This document shows, piece by piece, positions 49,731 through 63,142 of a stretch of 64,000 nucleotides of DNA (the stretch's first letter is position 1; the number at the start of each line of letters is the position of its first letter). The notes under the pieces are model-generated. The model was not told the origin of the DNA. It saw only the letters and a list, made by a program, of their open reading frames with translations, and ran no database searches. The translations under genes and the position numbers were made by a program. Location of the stretch: the NCBI GenBank assembly GCA_035582835.1, contig JAYKAV010003129.1:343451-407450 (forward strand). The letters are read 5' to 3'. The stretch comes from Phoebastria nigripes (taxonomy: Eukaryota; Chordata; Aves; Procellariiformes; Diomedeidae).

Positions 49731-51931
49731 GTCAAGAAAAGACTAGTGACCAATGACATTTCTTCTTAGCATAAAATCATCTTTCCTCTATAGCACAGCT
49801 CCACTTCACAGACTTAAAAAGTGCACCTATGAACAATATATGACACAGAGTAAATTTCTACGATGGCATCATATGCTTAAGGATACGATTCCCGGTAACT
49901 CTTGCCTTTATGATGTCTGCCTGATTAAACAGATCAGGAGTGCATACAAGGGAGCATTACCCCTTTGGCATGTTAACAACATATTTTATTGCTTTGGGAG
50001 ATAATCAGACAATAACAGGGTTGTCGCATTTCTCTCCCTTCCCAGCAATGAGCACACTTTAAGGGTTTCGATGACAGATCCCCTCACTGGGACAATTGCG
50101 GCTCTTCCCAGCTGTGATCCCGGCCAACAGAACCGCATTTCCCGAGAGCCGGTCCCAGCAGTTTTAATAACATCATGCAAGTAGGTACCAAAGGATGTCA
50201 AACCCAACAACTTCATCATGTTTGTGCCTCGAAGAATGGAGCAAATATATCACCACCTTTGCCAGCCTATGGCACCTGAGCAGCTTTGAGCTGGGAGGGA
50301 TGTACAGTGCAGGGAACACCATTTGATCAGGTGCAGAGTCACGACTAGCCCACGTACGCCAGCACTCACCTCTGGGGCATTTCAGAAAGTTTCAAAGCAG
50401 TTGAAATCAGGTCACTAACGTGAATTTTTTTCAAAAATTTATGGCCTCATTTTTTAACCATATGTAAAAAGAAAAGCCCAGTTGCTCAAGGGGATGTTTA
50501 TGGAAGTGTAATCAGAACAACTTAAGCCACATTTTTATGTGAAGAAAATCTAGCGTGAGAGAGCACAGTGTGAAAAACAATATGTAATCACCAGTTTAGA
50601 AGCGGGCATTTATCAGTCTAAATGCTGAGATGATTCTAGTAACAAGTGGGGGTTTTTTTTCCTGATTTGAAGTTACAAATACTTGTTTTAAATACCTTTA
50701 GTAGAGCCTGGACATCCAGGCGTATTAGTAACAGAAGGCATAAGGACCTTTGCTGGGTATCCAACCAAAGTCAGTAAAAATAGAATACTGTTACTAGATT
50801 TATCTTCCACGTGGAAAGGCCTCACAATTCAGTCCTCAGTGAGAAGGCAGCAGTAATGTGTTAAGTTCCTACTAATAGCTTTGTTGTCTTTCTTGTTTTG
50901 GCCATATGCATAAAGATCTCCAATTTATGGAATTTTATTCATTACCTGGGAAACGAGGTGACAAAAAGATAATGCTGTCTGGCCTTGTATTCCCCCCATG
51001 CCAGGCGCTTATCCCCCTCCTTCTCCCTACTTGCCTCTGCTCTTAGACCTTATTCACGTTTATCCGCATCAACTGTTTGAACTCAAAGTTTGAACGATTA
51101 TTTGCACTCCAAGTTCTGAATCCAAGATAAACAATACTAATCAAATAATTGCTGTGAAGAGACAGAAATGTGCTTTGTATTGAAATGCACTGAATCTTCA
51201 AGTTTCTTACCAATAAATACCTGCAACACGCTCATCAGTTCAATACCAAAAGTAGCAAACATCCCACAGTTCATCAAATTTGACCTTTCCCAATTTATTA
51301 TTCTCATAATTACCTTTATTAAATAACTGTACTTAAGCACTGTAGCTGCAACAAAATAAAATGAAGAATACAGAAAGGCATGTCTGAGTGCAGAATCCTA
51401 CAGTTTACCCTGGAAGGTATGGACCAGATCTCCACCCCGTCCACATTGTGCTGCCTTGGCAACGCAGACACCTTAAAGAAACTGTTAACCACTCCTGCTC
51501 AGAAAAGCTGGCTTAAATTTTTCAGTAGAAACATCATAAATGGCTTTTTCAGTAAACTCAAAGATGTTATATTTGTGGTTGAAATATCAGCAAAAAAATA
51601 ATCAAGCAACTGAAAACTGTTTCCCCCGTCTTCATCTTTCTTGACCATAAAATGTTAGAAAAAAGTTAAGCACTTTGCCAATTTGGGACAAATTAGTCTG
51701 GTGTGCTTCATGCAGTCTGCACAGAAAGGCAGCATCACAGAAGACTAGCTCATGACTGAGAATGACATGTTTCTGCAAATACCATACATGCAACCCTCTG
51801 CAGTTTTACGTATATACCATAACAAGCTCTTCTCCTGGGAAATGTTCCCATGTTTATTTTACTCCTCCAAGTAAAAAATGTAAATGTCTTTTTTTCCCCT
51901 ACATCTGTCTTTGCTTCTCTGTATTTTGCAG

Positions 51932-51974
51932 AGCATCTTGTCACTGTGCTGTGGTATCACGGCAGCACTAATCT
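51932..51974 (+). CDS. Candidate 43-nt exon, hydrophobic
   Basis: A long pyrimidine-rich acceptor (CTTCTCTGTATTTTGCAG) precedes 43 nt, and the donor GTAAGTAT follows directly. The frame from the first base reads SILSLCCGITAALI, which would suit a membrane segment. The base before the donor is T rather than G. No family was identified, and chance is a real possibility. Confidence 0.17.
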
Positions 51975-54900
51975 GTAAGTATAATCCAGCCTGCTTCACA
52001 TGGAGTGCCAGCCTCAAAAGCCACCAGATAATTTGGGGAAAAAACAGACACCAGAGTGAGCGCTCTGGAAGAGCTGAATTCCCACATGACAGAGTAAGAA
52101 ATCTTCTGTTTTGGGAAGCAAGTGCCTGGGAGCTGCCAGCCTGCGCTCTTGGCCCAGCACAACCNCCCTCCTCCTCGGTGGCAATCTCAGCTGTAAATGC
52201 AGAACTGGAATCCCAGAGCAGGGCGATGCAGGGAGAAGCTGGGCTTGTTGGAAACTCATGAAAAACACTAACCACCCACTTTTTGTCGTCACTACTCCCT
52301 ACCTTCGTTCCCTTTGCCTCTTCTGAAGAAGAAAAGTGCCTTTCCCTTAAAACTCCCAGTCAGCCTACAAGAGATGGGAAACTATACCACCGCAGCTCGA
52401 CCCGTCTGCAGCCATCCCTGGGCTTATCTCCAACCCTTTTTTGGAGCAGACCCCTTCCTGGAAACGCGCCCAGCACCGAGGCAGTCGGTCTCGCTGTGAC
52501 ACCAGCACCATCTGAGTGGTCGCCATTCCCCCGCCGTGGCTGGTGGCTGGAGCTGGGCAGATGCCCCAGCCCCGCTTTGGTGGTCGCTCTGCCGCTGCTG
52601 CAGGTCAGAAGAAAACTTTCCTCCACCTGCACAATCCCGTAACCCACCGGGGACTGTCTGAAGCTAGGCACTCGCATGTCCTGCAATTAAGAAATAATGG
52701 GCTTTCTGAAGTGATTTATTTCCATAGATTTAGTGTCAGCTCTGAAAAGATACAGTTTAAATTATTGCAGGTCTCCAAAGCATCACCCTGATAAATCATC
52801 TCAGAGACCTGTTTAGATAAACTTTCCTACTTAAGCAGAAGGCTGGATGGAGACTTTCTCCTCCAGATACTGTAGAAATGAGGAGAATACCATGTGTGCG
52901 TCCCCAAACCAGCATGACGGGGAGCTGTCACCGCCACACAGGTGGTGACAANGCTGCTCTACACGTACCCAAACTCCTCTCCGAGCGACTGCTCCTTTTT
53001 TTACCTCTCTGGAGGAAGCACCGCCCTGCGGTTCGTGCAAGAGAGCGGAGAGGGACCCAGGATCAGGCTTACCTGGCAGACAGCCAGTTAGCTGGGAAAA
53101 AACCAAACTCATTAACTGAAAAAAAGTCTCCCAAATGGTCATGTTTAGGGGTCACAAGTGCTTTCAGTCACAATCACTTTCCGTCTCAGCAGGAGTGCAC
53201 ACAACTCAGAAGGAGACCTGCTTATCAGTGAGGACAGCAGAGATAAATCAATAAACATCTGGGTCTTTATTAACTCTGGGATTGAGCCCTTTGGCATCAC
53301 CCGTGCAGCCACCAGCTACAGACCGCGGTGAGCCAAAGCATCCTACGCGTTACTTGAACTGACTCCCAGCAGTCAGTTCTGCTGAACTCCAGGACAAGAC
53401 AGAAAAATGAAAAAGCCAAATCCAGGCCAGACTGTCACCATTTTGTCCCCAGTGTCATACAGCTCCTTATATCCAGGCTGGCTAGTGCTAAACCGAAAAA
53501 GAATCAATTTACAGAAACATGTTTTCGTGACCTCACAATATGTGTCATTGGCTCTACATCAAACACCATTTTTGGTTTGTTTTTCCAAGGAAATCTTCAA
53601 AAGCTCGTGCTTTCAATCCAATATGAGCAAGAAAACTTTCTGAAATCTCAGGGGCATATGAGGAATGGGAAAACTAAAACCCACAGGTTTTGAGCCAGTG
53701 CTACTTTTCACTTTCTTGAAGCGTGATAAGAAACAGCTCCTAGTTTCTGGTTCCGAGAAAAAAAATGATTTTTAATGTTGGCAGCTTTCCATGTGGCTGA
53801 GCTGCATAACACATGACACAACTCTGTGTAGATATCATATGAAAATGATGAATGAATATGAAATGGAAGGAGCAGCAAAAGTCATTTTCCCATGGCCTTG
53901 AAATGAAATGGAAGCTAAACTGAAAAGGTGCATGAGGCACAGATCTCAGACATAGCCACAAACCTCCATCCAGGTCTGTTCACAGACCAAAAAAAGGGGT
54001 TTGTAGTATATCCTTTATAATAGATCTTTTGTGACCTGATAGCTGTAATCTAGACAAAAATAAAAACCAACATACGTATATAAAATTCAGTCTCCTCAAG
54101 CTGAAATCCCCAAGATTTTTGTGTTGTTTTGCTCTCTCCTCCTATGGCATCTGCGCTGGTAGCAGTTACAGTAAGCAGAGAACACTCTTTCCATTAATAT
54201 AAGCAACAAACAGCATATATGGAAGAACAACTCAATATATATTAAGAGTAATTTATTGGTACCTCAAAAGAGCATGGGAAATTTGGGACACACTACTTGG
54301 GGGGGACCCCTCAATAAGAGCAATGCACTGGTTTAATAATTTTGAGTTTACAATGAGCCTGACTGAGAGAGGCCCCTGAACCTTGAACACTTACACAGTA
54401 CATCTCCATCACTTTAACCTGCAAAATTGGATTGGTAATAAAGTTACACCTTCCCAGCCATTCAGTCCTGGAGATGCGGTGTGTGCTACCAATTTCACAG
54501 TTGTTTTGCACTTCTGGACTTTCCAGTCTGTACGAAACCAGAAGGGAGTAGAAGAGAAAACCTCCTTCAGCAGGGGTGTGGGAGCATGGGTGATTGGAGG
54601 GGAAAGCCTTTTAGAAGCTGCTAAAAGATTTGTTAATAAAATCAGGAGGGTATTCTGGTTATAAAACCAGGCCGGCATTCACAGAAGGTGATCTCCTGCC
54701 TAATCACACTGCCATTTTTTTGCAGAGAAAGCTGCCGTGCTGCAGATTGCACTTCTCCATGGCAATGGCTTTTGCAACGCAGCAATCAAAAGATGAAGAA
54801 AAATGCTGCATCACTGCCTTTTACACTCTCTCCATTATTTACTTACATCATGACTAATTTCTCTACTAGAAATGAAGTGATGAACGCTACCGGGCCAGAA

Positions 54901-57900
54901 CTTCCCTGTTGCTTGAAATTGCTTCTCAGCCACCTGAAAAGAGAAATTTCAGAGAGAATGGCTTCTATTGCCCAATCCATCTTCAGATGAGAAACCCACC
55001 ACCTAATCATTATTTATCTTACCTAGGCAAATGGTAACATCTATCTGTTTTTTTCCTGATGCCACAACGAAGGGATGACTGGGCACAGAGACATTCATTA
55101 CAAGGAAGGTTGCCTCCATTTAAGAAAAACAAGAAGAGAAAGAAACAAAAAAAAGAAAAAGTCAGTAGCAGGGCAGCACTAACTGAGTTGCTGTCGACAT
55201 GCAGAGGTACTCACTCTCCAGGCAGCCTGGATCAGCCTTGTAGATTTGAACATGAGAGAACTACTATATTTGCTTAAAAATACACTGAATTGGGATTCTG
55301 ATTATTCAGAAAACAGTATTTCCTGTTGTGGAATAACATGGGAATTGGGGAGGGGGCTTTTTTTTTTCTTCTTTTTTTAGTAACACAAGCAGCTGTTTTC
55401 TGAGGAGGAATCAAAACCAATCTTTTTCTTGTTAGATTTAGGGAAATCTTTAAGTGGCAAAGGTAACTGTAGCCTTCAGCATGGCCAAAATGCGGAGCAC
55501 AGTGCATAATTTCCCAGTGGAAACGGGGCAAATAAACATTTAGCTTTGAAATCCTCAGCTGTCCCTAAATTTACCAGTTTTTTCTCATAGTGAAGTCCTC
55601 AGCACCTTTCAAAGGTGGAGCATGGTGATGTGTGCACCACAGAAGATTAATCAAGGATATAAATTAATTTGCTAAACAGATTATCTTGGTTTCATCCATA
55701 TTCTAGAGCCACAGAAAACGGCTACCCAGACTCATGAGAAAAGTACAGATTTGAAGTATTATGAAGAGTTTTACAAGTATAGCTGTGGTTGATTTTCATG
55801 GATGCAATTGTGCTAAAACTCTCCATGTTGTCTCAGAAATTAGGAAACGCAGCATTCAGTGCAGGGGAACAGCAGGAAGAGCACACAGCAGCGTTATTAA
55901 TAGCATCATTCCAGAGCAGAAACGTATGGAAATTCCCAGAAGACAGTATGTGAAATCCAGATCAAAAATATGAGGTAATATTTGAATGGTAGTGAAGAAA
56001 GACCTTACCCAGTGCCTTTATAACAGAGAACAGTTCATACAGTTAAACAAAAAGCTCAAAGCAGCACTGCAGGGCTCTCAGCATTTTGGAGATGCAGCTA
56101 ACTCCCGGCAGCTTCTCCTGGTAGCTGCTCACCTCAGACTCAGCGGAAAGTGTAACTTCCATTCTCAGCTATTTCTCTTTTTCAGAGTTCATAAGCATGC
56201 TCTTTTATTAAAAGTTAAAAGCAGTGCATAAATTAGGTGCTTTTTCTTAAGAGGATGAGGCTGCTTTTAAACTGCAGGCATGTGTTAAATTAAAAGGAAG
56301 TTAACTTCAGAAATCTTAGAGCAGGATGAAACAGTTGCCAGCAAGAGAGAATGATTTATTCATGCTCTGCAACAAGCTTACGCAACGAGGGAAGTTGTTC
56401 CTCTCCTTTCTCTCCACGCTGCGCAATCTGCCTTGACACTTGACCAGTCAAAAGTCCATTAAGAGGTGCTTCATTATTGATATTGTAAATTGATTTAAGA
56501 TNAAATTAATTATACATGCTCAGCCAAAAACTATTGCAGCATCCCATAGGCACCTCTCCTGGACAGTCTTCCCGCAGCTGCCTGCTCTCCAGAAACGACC
56601 ACGGCCAGTCAGCNAGTACATACATGTAAATAAGCAATTTGTTACATACTGTAAATATCTCCATTGTAATGCTTTGGTGTGTTGTGTTATTTTTAATATA
56701 AAGAAGTAATTGCAAAACTTTGTTCAATGCTTGGCAGTATTTTGGACCATTAGACATAAAGCCTCATGTAACAGCTGCAATTTTTTTGCTTTTATGTTCA
56801 AGACATTTTTCCAAGCGGTTGGGATCTGTTTGCATGGACTTTTTTTTCTACTCTGAATCCCTTCATTATTTGCCCCCAGCTGAGGTTAATGATAGTATTT
56901 TATCACACCACATGTACTTGTCAGCCTAGGGGAATACTCCCTGATTTGTTGATTTTTACTTTTTCTCCCATAAAATGCTTCATCAGTTCTGACGATGTAA
57001 AAAGTGTATCAGAAGCCAAAATTGCAGTTAACACATTATCACACTTGCCATTCTCCAGGTTGAAGTCTAAACACTGATTCCATTTATTTTTGTGACAGAA
57101 AACTTGCTTGAACTCCAGCTCAAGTCAAATGAAGGACCCCAAAGGACTTAGCTGGCCCAGGAGCTCGTGAACAATTTCCAGCAAACTTCTTAACAGGACT
57201 AATTAAATTTTTAAGGTCAAGACTTTTTCAATGGCAAATTGGATTTTTCAAGTGAACACCATTTTTCCACAGAAAGAGTTTCTGCAGAAAAATGTGTTCA
57301 TCTTTATTGTAAGATGGCAGCCTGANAAGTGAAATATTTAGACCCAGAAATGCTGCTATGGACATTCCTCCTGGAAAGCACAGTTTGGCTGCCTGCTGCC
57401 TGCGCTGACACCTCTAGCTCAGACTCCCCAACCTTGTCCTCCAGGAGCCCAGGAGGTAAGGTTTGCTATCCGAACTGCAGATTGAGTAACTAGCTCAGGC
57501 TGCAGAGGAGAAATTTTAGCATGCAATCTGTTTGCACAATATGCAAACTCTCCATAGCTACGTCTCTGCTTTCTGGGTCAGCCCCTCGCCTCCAGCTGCA
57601 GTGAACAGCCACGGGCTGGAGCACACGGCTGAGGATCACGCTCAATGCTGAGGTGAGCTTCTTGCAGGTAGGTCAAATTGGGCTTGATCAGGGCACATCT
57701 GGCAAGTACCTGTGCGAGTAGCAATCTGTTTTCAGATAAAGCCATGCATTTATGAGGATGCTGTTCGTGAGATGCCGTGCTTCTGCAAGAGGAGCACATA
57801 CATTTCATTTATTTGCATAACTTTTTCTTTTCTGCACAAAAATACGTTCACCAGTTTCAATAAAATCTTCCACACAGACAAGACTTAAGTTATTACCACC

Positions 57901-60018
57901 TTGTAACACTGGTAATCCTGAAACTGATAAAAAGGGGAAAGAGAAAGAGTGAGGCAGTAATTGAGAACAAATCCCCTCCCGGCCCCATGGCCTCGTTAGC
58001 GATACGCCATGCGTAGGCGGTGGGAAAAGCCACCAGCAAGCTGAAAAATGAGTTAGTTAAAATCTGTGTACAATAAACAGTCCATATGATGTATGATTTA
58101 TAAAGTGTAGCAGCACTCTTGAAAAGGCTTTTAATTTCAGAAAACCCGCTCGAGCAGGAAAAACTGTGCTATTTAAGGAATACAACAGGCCTATAGGCAG
58201 AAAAGCTCTCGGATAGGAGTAAAGTGGCTGTCTGGCATATTTGCATTTTGTAACTGCAAGTATAAGGGGCTAATAAGAATAAGAGCGGTGCAGGCCAGAA
58301 GATAGCAGAAGGGAGAATTTATACCCCGTATGGTAAAGGATAAGCTGTGCAAGAAAAAAAAAGAACTAGGAAGAAAGTAAAGTAAAAAGGTAGCAGACAA
58401 GTGCAAGAGAGCCCACCTGAGCAAGGGCAGCGGCAGCCCTGGGTGAGCCTGCTCCGAAAGCCGCAGAGATCCTCCTTATCTCTACATTAGCTTTATTTAA
58501 AATTTTGCACTGTACTAGCTCCATTATTTTGTTAGAGAGAAAAGTTTCTGGGAAATAATGACAGTAATGTCCTACACATAACCTGGTTCTGTTTATATTT
58601 CTAGTAGAATTACTTTAATGATTATTTCTGACAACCGGGTTGTTGAACAACTTTACCTGACACATTTCCATATAAATCTGTGGCAGGAGCAATGTTTTTG
58701 CTCAGCAGTGAGTGACCCTTGTCTCCACATGATGTTCTGCCCAGGTGTGTTTGTATGGTTTATATTCCCAGTCCTGGTTAGGGTCGCTGTTATATACAAC
58801 CCACTATATCTTTGTAGAGTTTCCTTGCAGTTGCAAAAGCAGATTTCTTCGGAATTACCTCCTATAGATCATTAATCAAGAACTTCAATTTCTGCAGACA
58901 CTCCAGTAAAATAAATGGACAAATAAATTCCTTCTATCAATGAAAAGTGATTCATAACCACTTTTTGTTTGTATCCACAGTAATGGAAGAAGATGAAATT
59001 CAGCTTTCTCCAAGTATTTTTTTTTGCTAACATTATGAGACAAGTATACATTGAAAGTATAAATACAGAATAACCGAAAAAAATCTGTTTTCAGAGTTCT
59101 TACTAGGATTTTAGTGAATTTTGAAAATCCCCATCTTTGAAATGATAAAATCACATTTCATGTTATTCTTCAATTTGGAATGTTTTCAAGGGACCAGTTT
59201 CATTTTTCTGTATTTTCCACAGTCCATCAAAACATGGCATCAGAGCGATGGCAAAGTTTTATTCTGGATTTCAAAGCAACTGACTTTTAATCTCCATTGC
59301 GCCACTGATCTATACCTCACCAATTCAATTCATTTCCCTGTGTGTTTGTTTTCAGTCCTTTCAGTTGTCCACCTTGCCTACTTAATATTAAAGTTTTCCA
59401 GAGCAGGGAATATCATTTACAGGATTTCTGCAGCACCCAAAACATTGGGCCCCTAATCTACACACAAATACAATGTAAATGGCTTATTTCCAAATCTTTC
59501 TTTTGTATATTACAATGAAAAGAAGTTTTCAATAATGTAAAGACAACTGGGCTGATTAAAGACTAACTCCTGGAGAAGGACAAACACTGCTGCTATCTTA
59601 GGGGATGCATTTAGAAATTATAGCTCCCTTTGGCAGCTGCAAAGATACTGGAATCTATTATTCATCAATCAAGTTGTCATCACCTAGCAGATTAGATGGT
59701 GGCCCAAGAGACATAGCCAATATAAGTTTATAAATTTCTCAAGAATAAATAATAAAAATAAAATCAAACTTAAGGAGAATTTGGTCAGGGAGGGGAAGAT
59801 GAGGGCATGGTGGGGAGGGAAGGCACAGGAGGGGGAAACAACCTCAGCACTGAGGCAGCATGAGATACGGTGTGTCTCAGAGAGGAAGGCTTTATACACA
59901 GTTCCATAAAACAGTCTCACAAGTAAAACTCAAAAAGCATAGTCTAAATAAAATTTATGTAATGCAAGTATGAAGTGTGCTGAAAATCACCAGCCAAAGA
60001 GTGGTTATTAGCATCCCC

Positions 60019-60560
60019 TGTTGTCCTGCTTTTGGCTGGGATAGAGATAATTTTCTTCCTAGTAGTTGGTATAGTGCTGTGCTTTGGATTTAGTATGAGA
60101 ATAATGTTGATAACACACTGATGTTTTAGTTGTTGCTAAGTAGTGTTTACACTGGTCAAGGACTTTTCAGCTCCCCATGCTCTGCCAGGTGCACAAGAAG
60201 CGGGAAAGGAGCACAGCCAGGACAGCTGACCCAACTGACCAACGGGGTATTCCATACCATATGGTGTCACACTCAGTATAAAGCTGGGGGGAGTTGGGGC
60301 TGGGGGGCAGCAATCGCTGCTCGGGGACTGGCTGGGCATCGGTCGGCGGGTGGTGAGCAATTGCATTGTGCATCACTTATTTTGTATATTCTATCATCAT
60401 CATTATTATTATTTTCCCTTCCTTTTCTGTTCTATTAACCTGTCTTTATCTCAATCTACCAATTTTACTCTTTTTTTTTATTCTCTCCCCCATCCCACTG
60501 CGGGGGGCAGTGAGCGAGTGGCTGTGTGGTGTCTGGCTGCCTGCCGGGTTAAACCACAAC
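60019..60560 (+). mobile_element. Solo LTR of an endogenous retrovirus
   Basis: A block of about 540 bp opens with TGTTGTCC and ends near AAACCACAAC, consistent with decayed TG...CA LTR ends. A TATAAAG box lies at 60277-60283, followed by the conserved GGGGGGAGTTGGGG and GCATCGGTCGGCGGGTGG stretches. The position where related LTRs carry an ATTAAA-type polyadenylation signal reads ATTAAC (60434-60439). A (TCA)n(TTA)n tract at about 60398-60415 and a T tract lie in its right half. No primer-binding site, gag, pol or env sequence flanks it, so this is a solo LTR left by recombination between two LTRs. The exact ends and target duplication are not clear; CCCC flanks both sides. The class is probably ERVL-like, but that is uncertain. 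Confidence 0.85.
60398..60415. repeat. (ATC)n/(ATT)n trinucleotide tract in the LTR
   Basis: Three to four ATC units are followed by four ATT units inside the solo LTR, matching a simple-sequence position often seen in this kind of LTR. Confidence 0.7.
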
Positions 60561-60637
60561 CCCTGTGAAGATGAAAGGACAGATGAAGTGGAGACCCATA
60601 GTGTGCTCCTGCTCAGACTCAGGGGCTGGAGCAGAGA

Positions 60638-60905
60638 AGACACTGATATAATTTCTGGATGACAGCAAGCTGGGAGTGGTTGCAAGCGCTCTGGAGGACA
60701 GGACCAGAATTCAAAATTCTCTTGACGATGGTGGAAGTGCTATGAAATCAGTAAGGTGAAATATTGTGGAAGTGATTACAAAGAGTTATGCTTAGAAAGG
60801 AGGAATCAACTGCACAGCCAGAAAATGGAGAGCATCTGGCAAAGCAGCAGGACTGCAGGAAAGCAGGGCTCTGATGCCTGAATACGAAATAGCAGTCAAC
60901 TAACA
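60638..60905 (+). mobile_element. Ancient CR1 relic, ORF2 3' coding region
   Basis: The order TTTCTGGATGACAGCAAGCT, GGTTGCAAGC, TGGAGGACAGGACCAGAATT, CTCTTGACGATGG, GGAATCAACTGCACAGCC and AGCAGGACTGCAGGAAAGCA follows the late ORF2 segment of old amniote CR1 elements (the GATGACACCAAGCTGGGAGG-type start and the AGTACTGCAGAAAAGG-type later block). It is highly diverged with many indels. It begins about 80 bases after the solo LTR. Confidence 0.75.
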
Positions 60906-62727
60906 TAGTCTCGCCCACAAATGGGCTGGCCACAGGATAAAGAGTAGGAGAGAGCTTTTGGAGACCAGCTGCTTCAATAGGTCTGGAAATATATCCCTGG
61001 TCGGTTGTCACCCAGATGAAGTACCTTCGTGACTGGGAATGTTGCATCAGTCCCCAGTGCTGGCTGTGTCCAAAGACGTCTCCCCATGCTCAACACTGTT
61101 TTCTATTTACAAGAGAGGTGGGAACTGGGGAACCAGCAATTTGGGATTGCTTGAACCAAACCACTCCCTGTGAACCAGAGGCTCTCATGCACCCTCACGT
61201 CTTTCCCCAGGTAGTCCCTTTGGTGAGCCCAGAGTGGCTATTGATGTCTCCTTGTCCTAGAGCAAGCCCAGGTGCGCTCGTTTAACAGTGGAACAGAGGA
61301 AAAACAGGAAAAAAGACCATTAAAAAGGCATATTTTTAGCAAATATGTAACAAAAGCACTTCAGATCATTTACTCTGAGTGTCCTATTATCAAAATACGT
61401 ATAGTCATCTCTCAACCCTTACTACAGTTGAAATTATCTTACCTGTCCTCTCCATTATTCTTGGTGACAAGTGAACAGTATAAATGCCCCACAGCTCTAG
61501 GATAAATATACTTCCTATACAGATTAGGTTAGATGATATAGTGCTAACAAACATATCCATGAAAAGAAAATAGACGTGCTAATCTATAAAGATTTAGATG
61601 AAGGAAGAGGCCATCAATCTGTCAAGAGTTATCAGTTTGTTTTTCTCCCTGTGTTACTACAGAGATTTCTTTTTAAACTATCTACCCTTGCTACTCAGGA
61701 GATTATGCACAAATTGCAGCTGGAACACAATTTTTCCTAAAAAATTGGGCATCTACCAAAAAGGCATCCATCTCCCAAGTGTGGGGGAATGCCTTGACAA
61801 GGAAACAGTCTTCTCTCTGAAACTTCTATTTCCCTAACTAGGAAAGCTCTCACTATGTATTTACCAGTAGGAATAAAAGGGGAAAACAGACAAAAATAGC
61901 GTTCCAGCACTGCTATCAAAATAAATAAAAGTGTGGCTTCAGAAAAGCTGTGCCATACGTATTTATAAACACTTTGGTCTAGTTTTTGTTGTTATTTGAG
62001 TGCTTCATTGCTTTCTCTCCTCTTTATCCTAGAAGACATTTGTCGTTTCCCTAACCCACTCAACACTGTAATTCAGCTGGTACCAGCACCAGGTATTGCT
62101 CTTCACAGGATGGGCTATCCATTGCACCAGGGGAAATGAGAAACCCAAAACAGCCTCTTGGCTCTTCCCCATCTCGCCTCAGCTCCAAGACCACCAGCCA
62201 CCGAAGGAAAGTCTCAGCCCAGGTCACTGTCCCCGACCGCAGCGCTCTGCACCCCCTCACAAGTGTGTGATCCCAGAGACACCGAGGGAAACAGTTTCAC
62301 CATCACCTTACTGTGCTCTACACCAGCTGAAATTCAAGAGAGCCAAATCAGCAGAACACAGTACAAAATTGTTTTAAAAGCTATAAAAAAACCCTTTTCT
62401 TCAGGCAACCTGTACCACCAAGCCTAATAGAAATTTTAAACCCCTGGCATTTCCTTAAGCTGAAAATAGGGAAAACTAGTGTGCTTGTGCAAAGATTGTC
62501 AGCTTGCGTGGTGATCCTGCTGGCTATTTCAGTACTCAGCCTGAAGGACCCAAAAAAAAGGGACAATCCTTGCTGTCCGCTGGGGCACAGCATGGCAGCA
62601 ACTGAACACTGTATCCCTGCCTGGAAAAACATGCTAAAGACCATGTTTGATAGGGGTGGAACTGCAGGGAAGTTTAAGGAGGGGGGGATCCAATTTCCAA
62701 ATGGGAATTTGGCAGGACTGTGGACTT
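60906..62727. other. Unique non-coding sequence
   Basis: No gene or repeat was recognised. The first tens of bases may still belong to the ancient CR1 relic. Open frames here are below 120 codons, overlap on both strands and have no recognised content. Confidence 0.5.
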
Positions 62728-63142
62728 TCATAGAATCATAGAATCATTAAGGTTGGAAAAGACCTCTAGGATCATCAAGTCCAACCATCAACCCAACACC
62801 ACCATGCCCACTAAACCATGTCCCTAAGCGCCTCATCTACATGTCTTAAATACTTCCAGGGATGGTGACTCCACCACTTCCCTGGGCAGTCTGTTCCAAT
62901 GTTTAACCACTCTTTCAGTAAAGAAATCTTTCCTCATGTCCAATCTAAACCTCCCCTGGCGCAACTTGAGGCCATTTCCTCTCGTCCTATCGCTAGTTGC
63001 TTGGCAGAAGAGACCAACACCCACCTCGCTGCAACCTCCTTTCAGGTAGTTGTAGAGGGCAATAAGGTCTCCCCTCAGCCTCCTCTTCTCCAGACTGAAC
63101 AGTCCCAGTTCCCTCAGCCGTTCCTCATAAGCTTCATTCCTT
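62728..63142 (-). mobile_element. CR1 retrotransposon 3' end, truncated
   Basis: The + strand begins TCATAGAATCATAGAATCAT, the reverse complement of two 3' terminal repeat units. It then runs through the same landmarks as the 22.6 kb copy and further into the element: CTTCTCCAGACTGAACAGTC and GTTCCTCATAAGC, the reverse of the segment encoding the ORF2 C-terminus. The copy is 5'-truncated near 63142. The minus-strand open frame of 63 codons, containing [20 protein letters not shown], is the CR1 ORF2 C-terminal end. The copy is closely similar to the 22.6 kb element over the shared part. Confidence 0.94.

Larger units (their letters stand above)
44626..60018. other. Unique sequence, no recognised gene
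   Basis: About 15 kb with no clear transposon or known gene. A possible MIR-like remnant lies at about 49661-49730 and one weak exon candidate at 51.9 kb. A-rich (55125-55160) and T-rich (55360-55377) tracts are present. GC-rich stretches at 49100-49230 and 52400-52620 open frames on both strands and look compositional. Confidence 0.5.

Noticed and set aside
57418..57455. 38-nt plus-strand unit between CACCTCTAG and GAG-GTAAGG
   Set aside because: Short with no link in phase or family to other candidates. Such units are expected by chance in this length of DNA.
60366..60662. Open frames across the LTR
   Set aside because: They arise from pyrimidine-rich LTR sequence and simple repeats and do not correspond to any retroviral gene.
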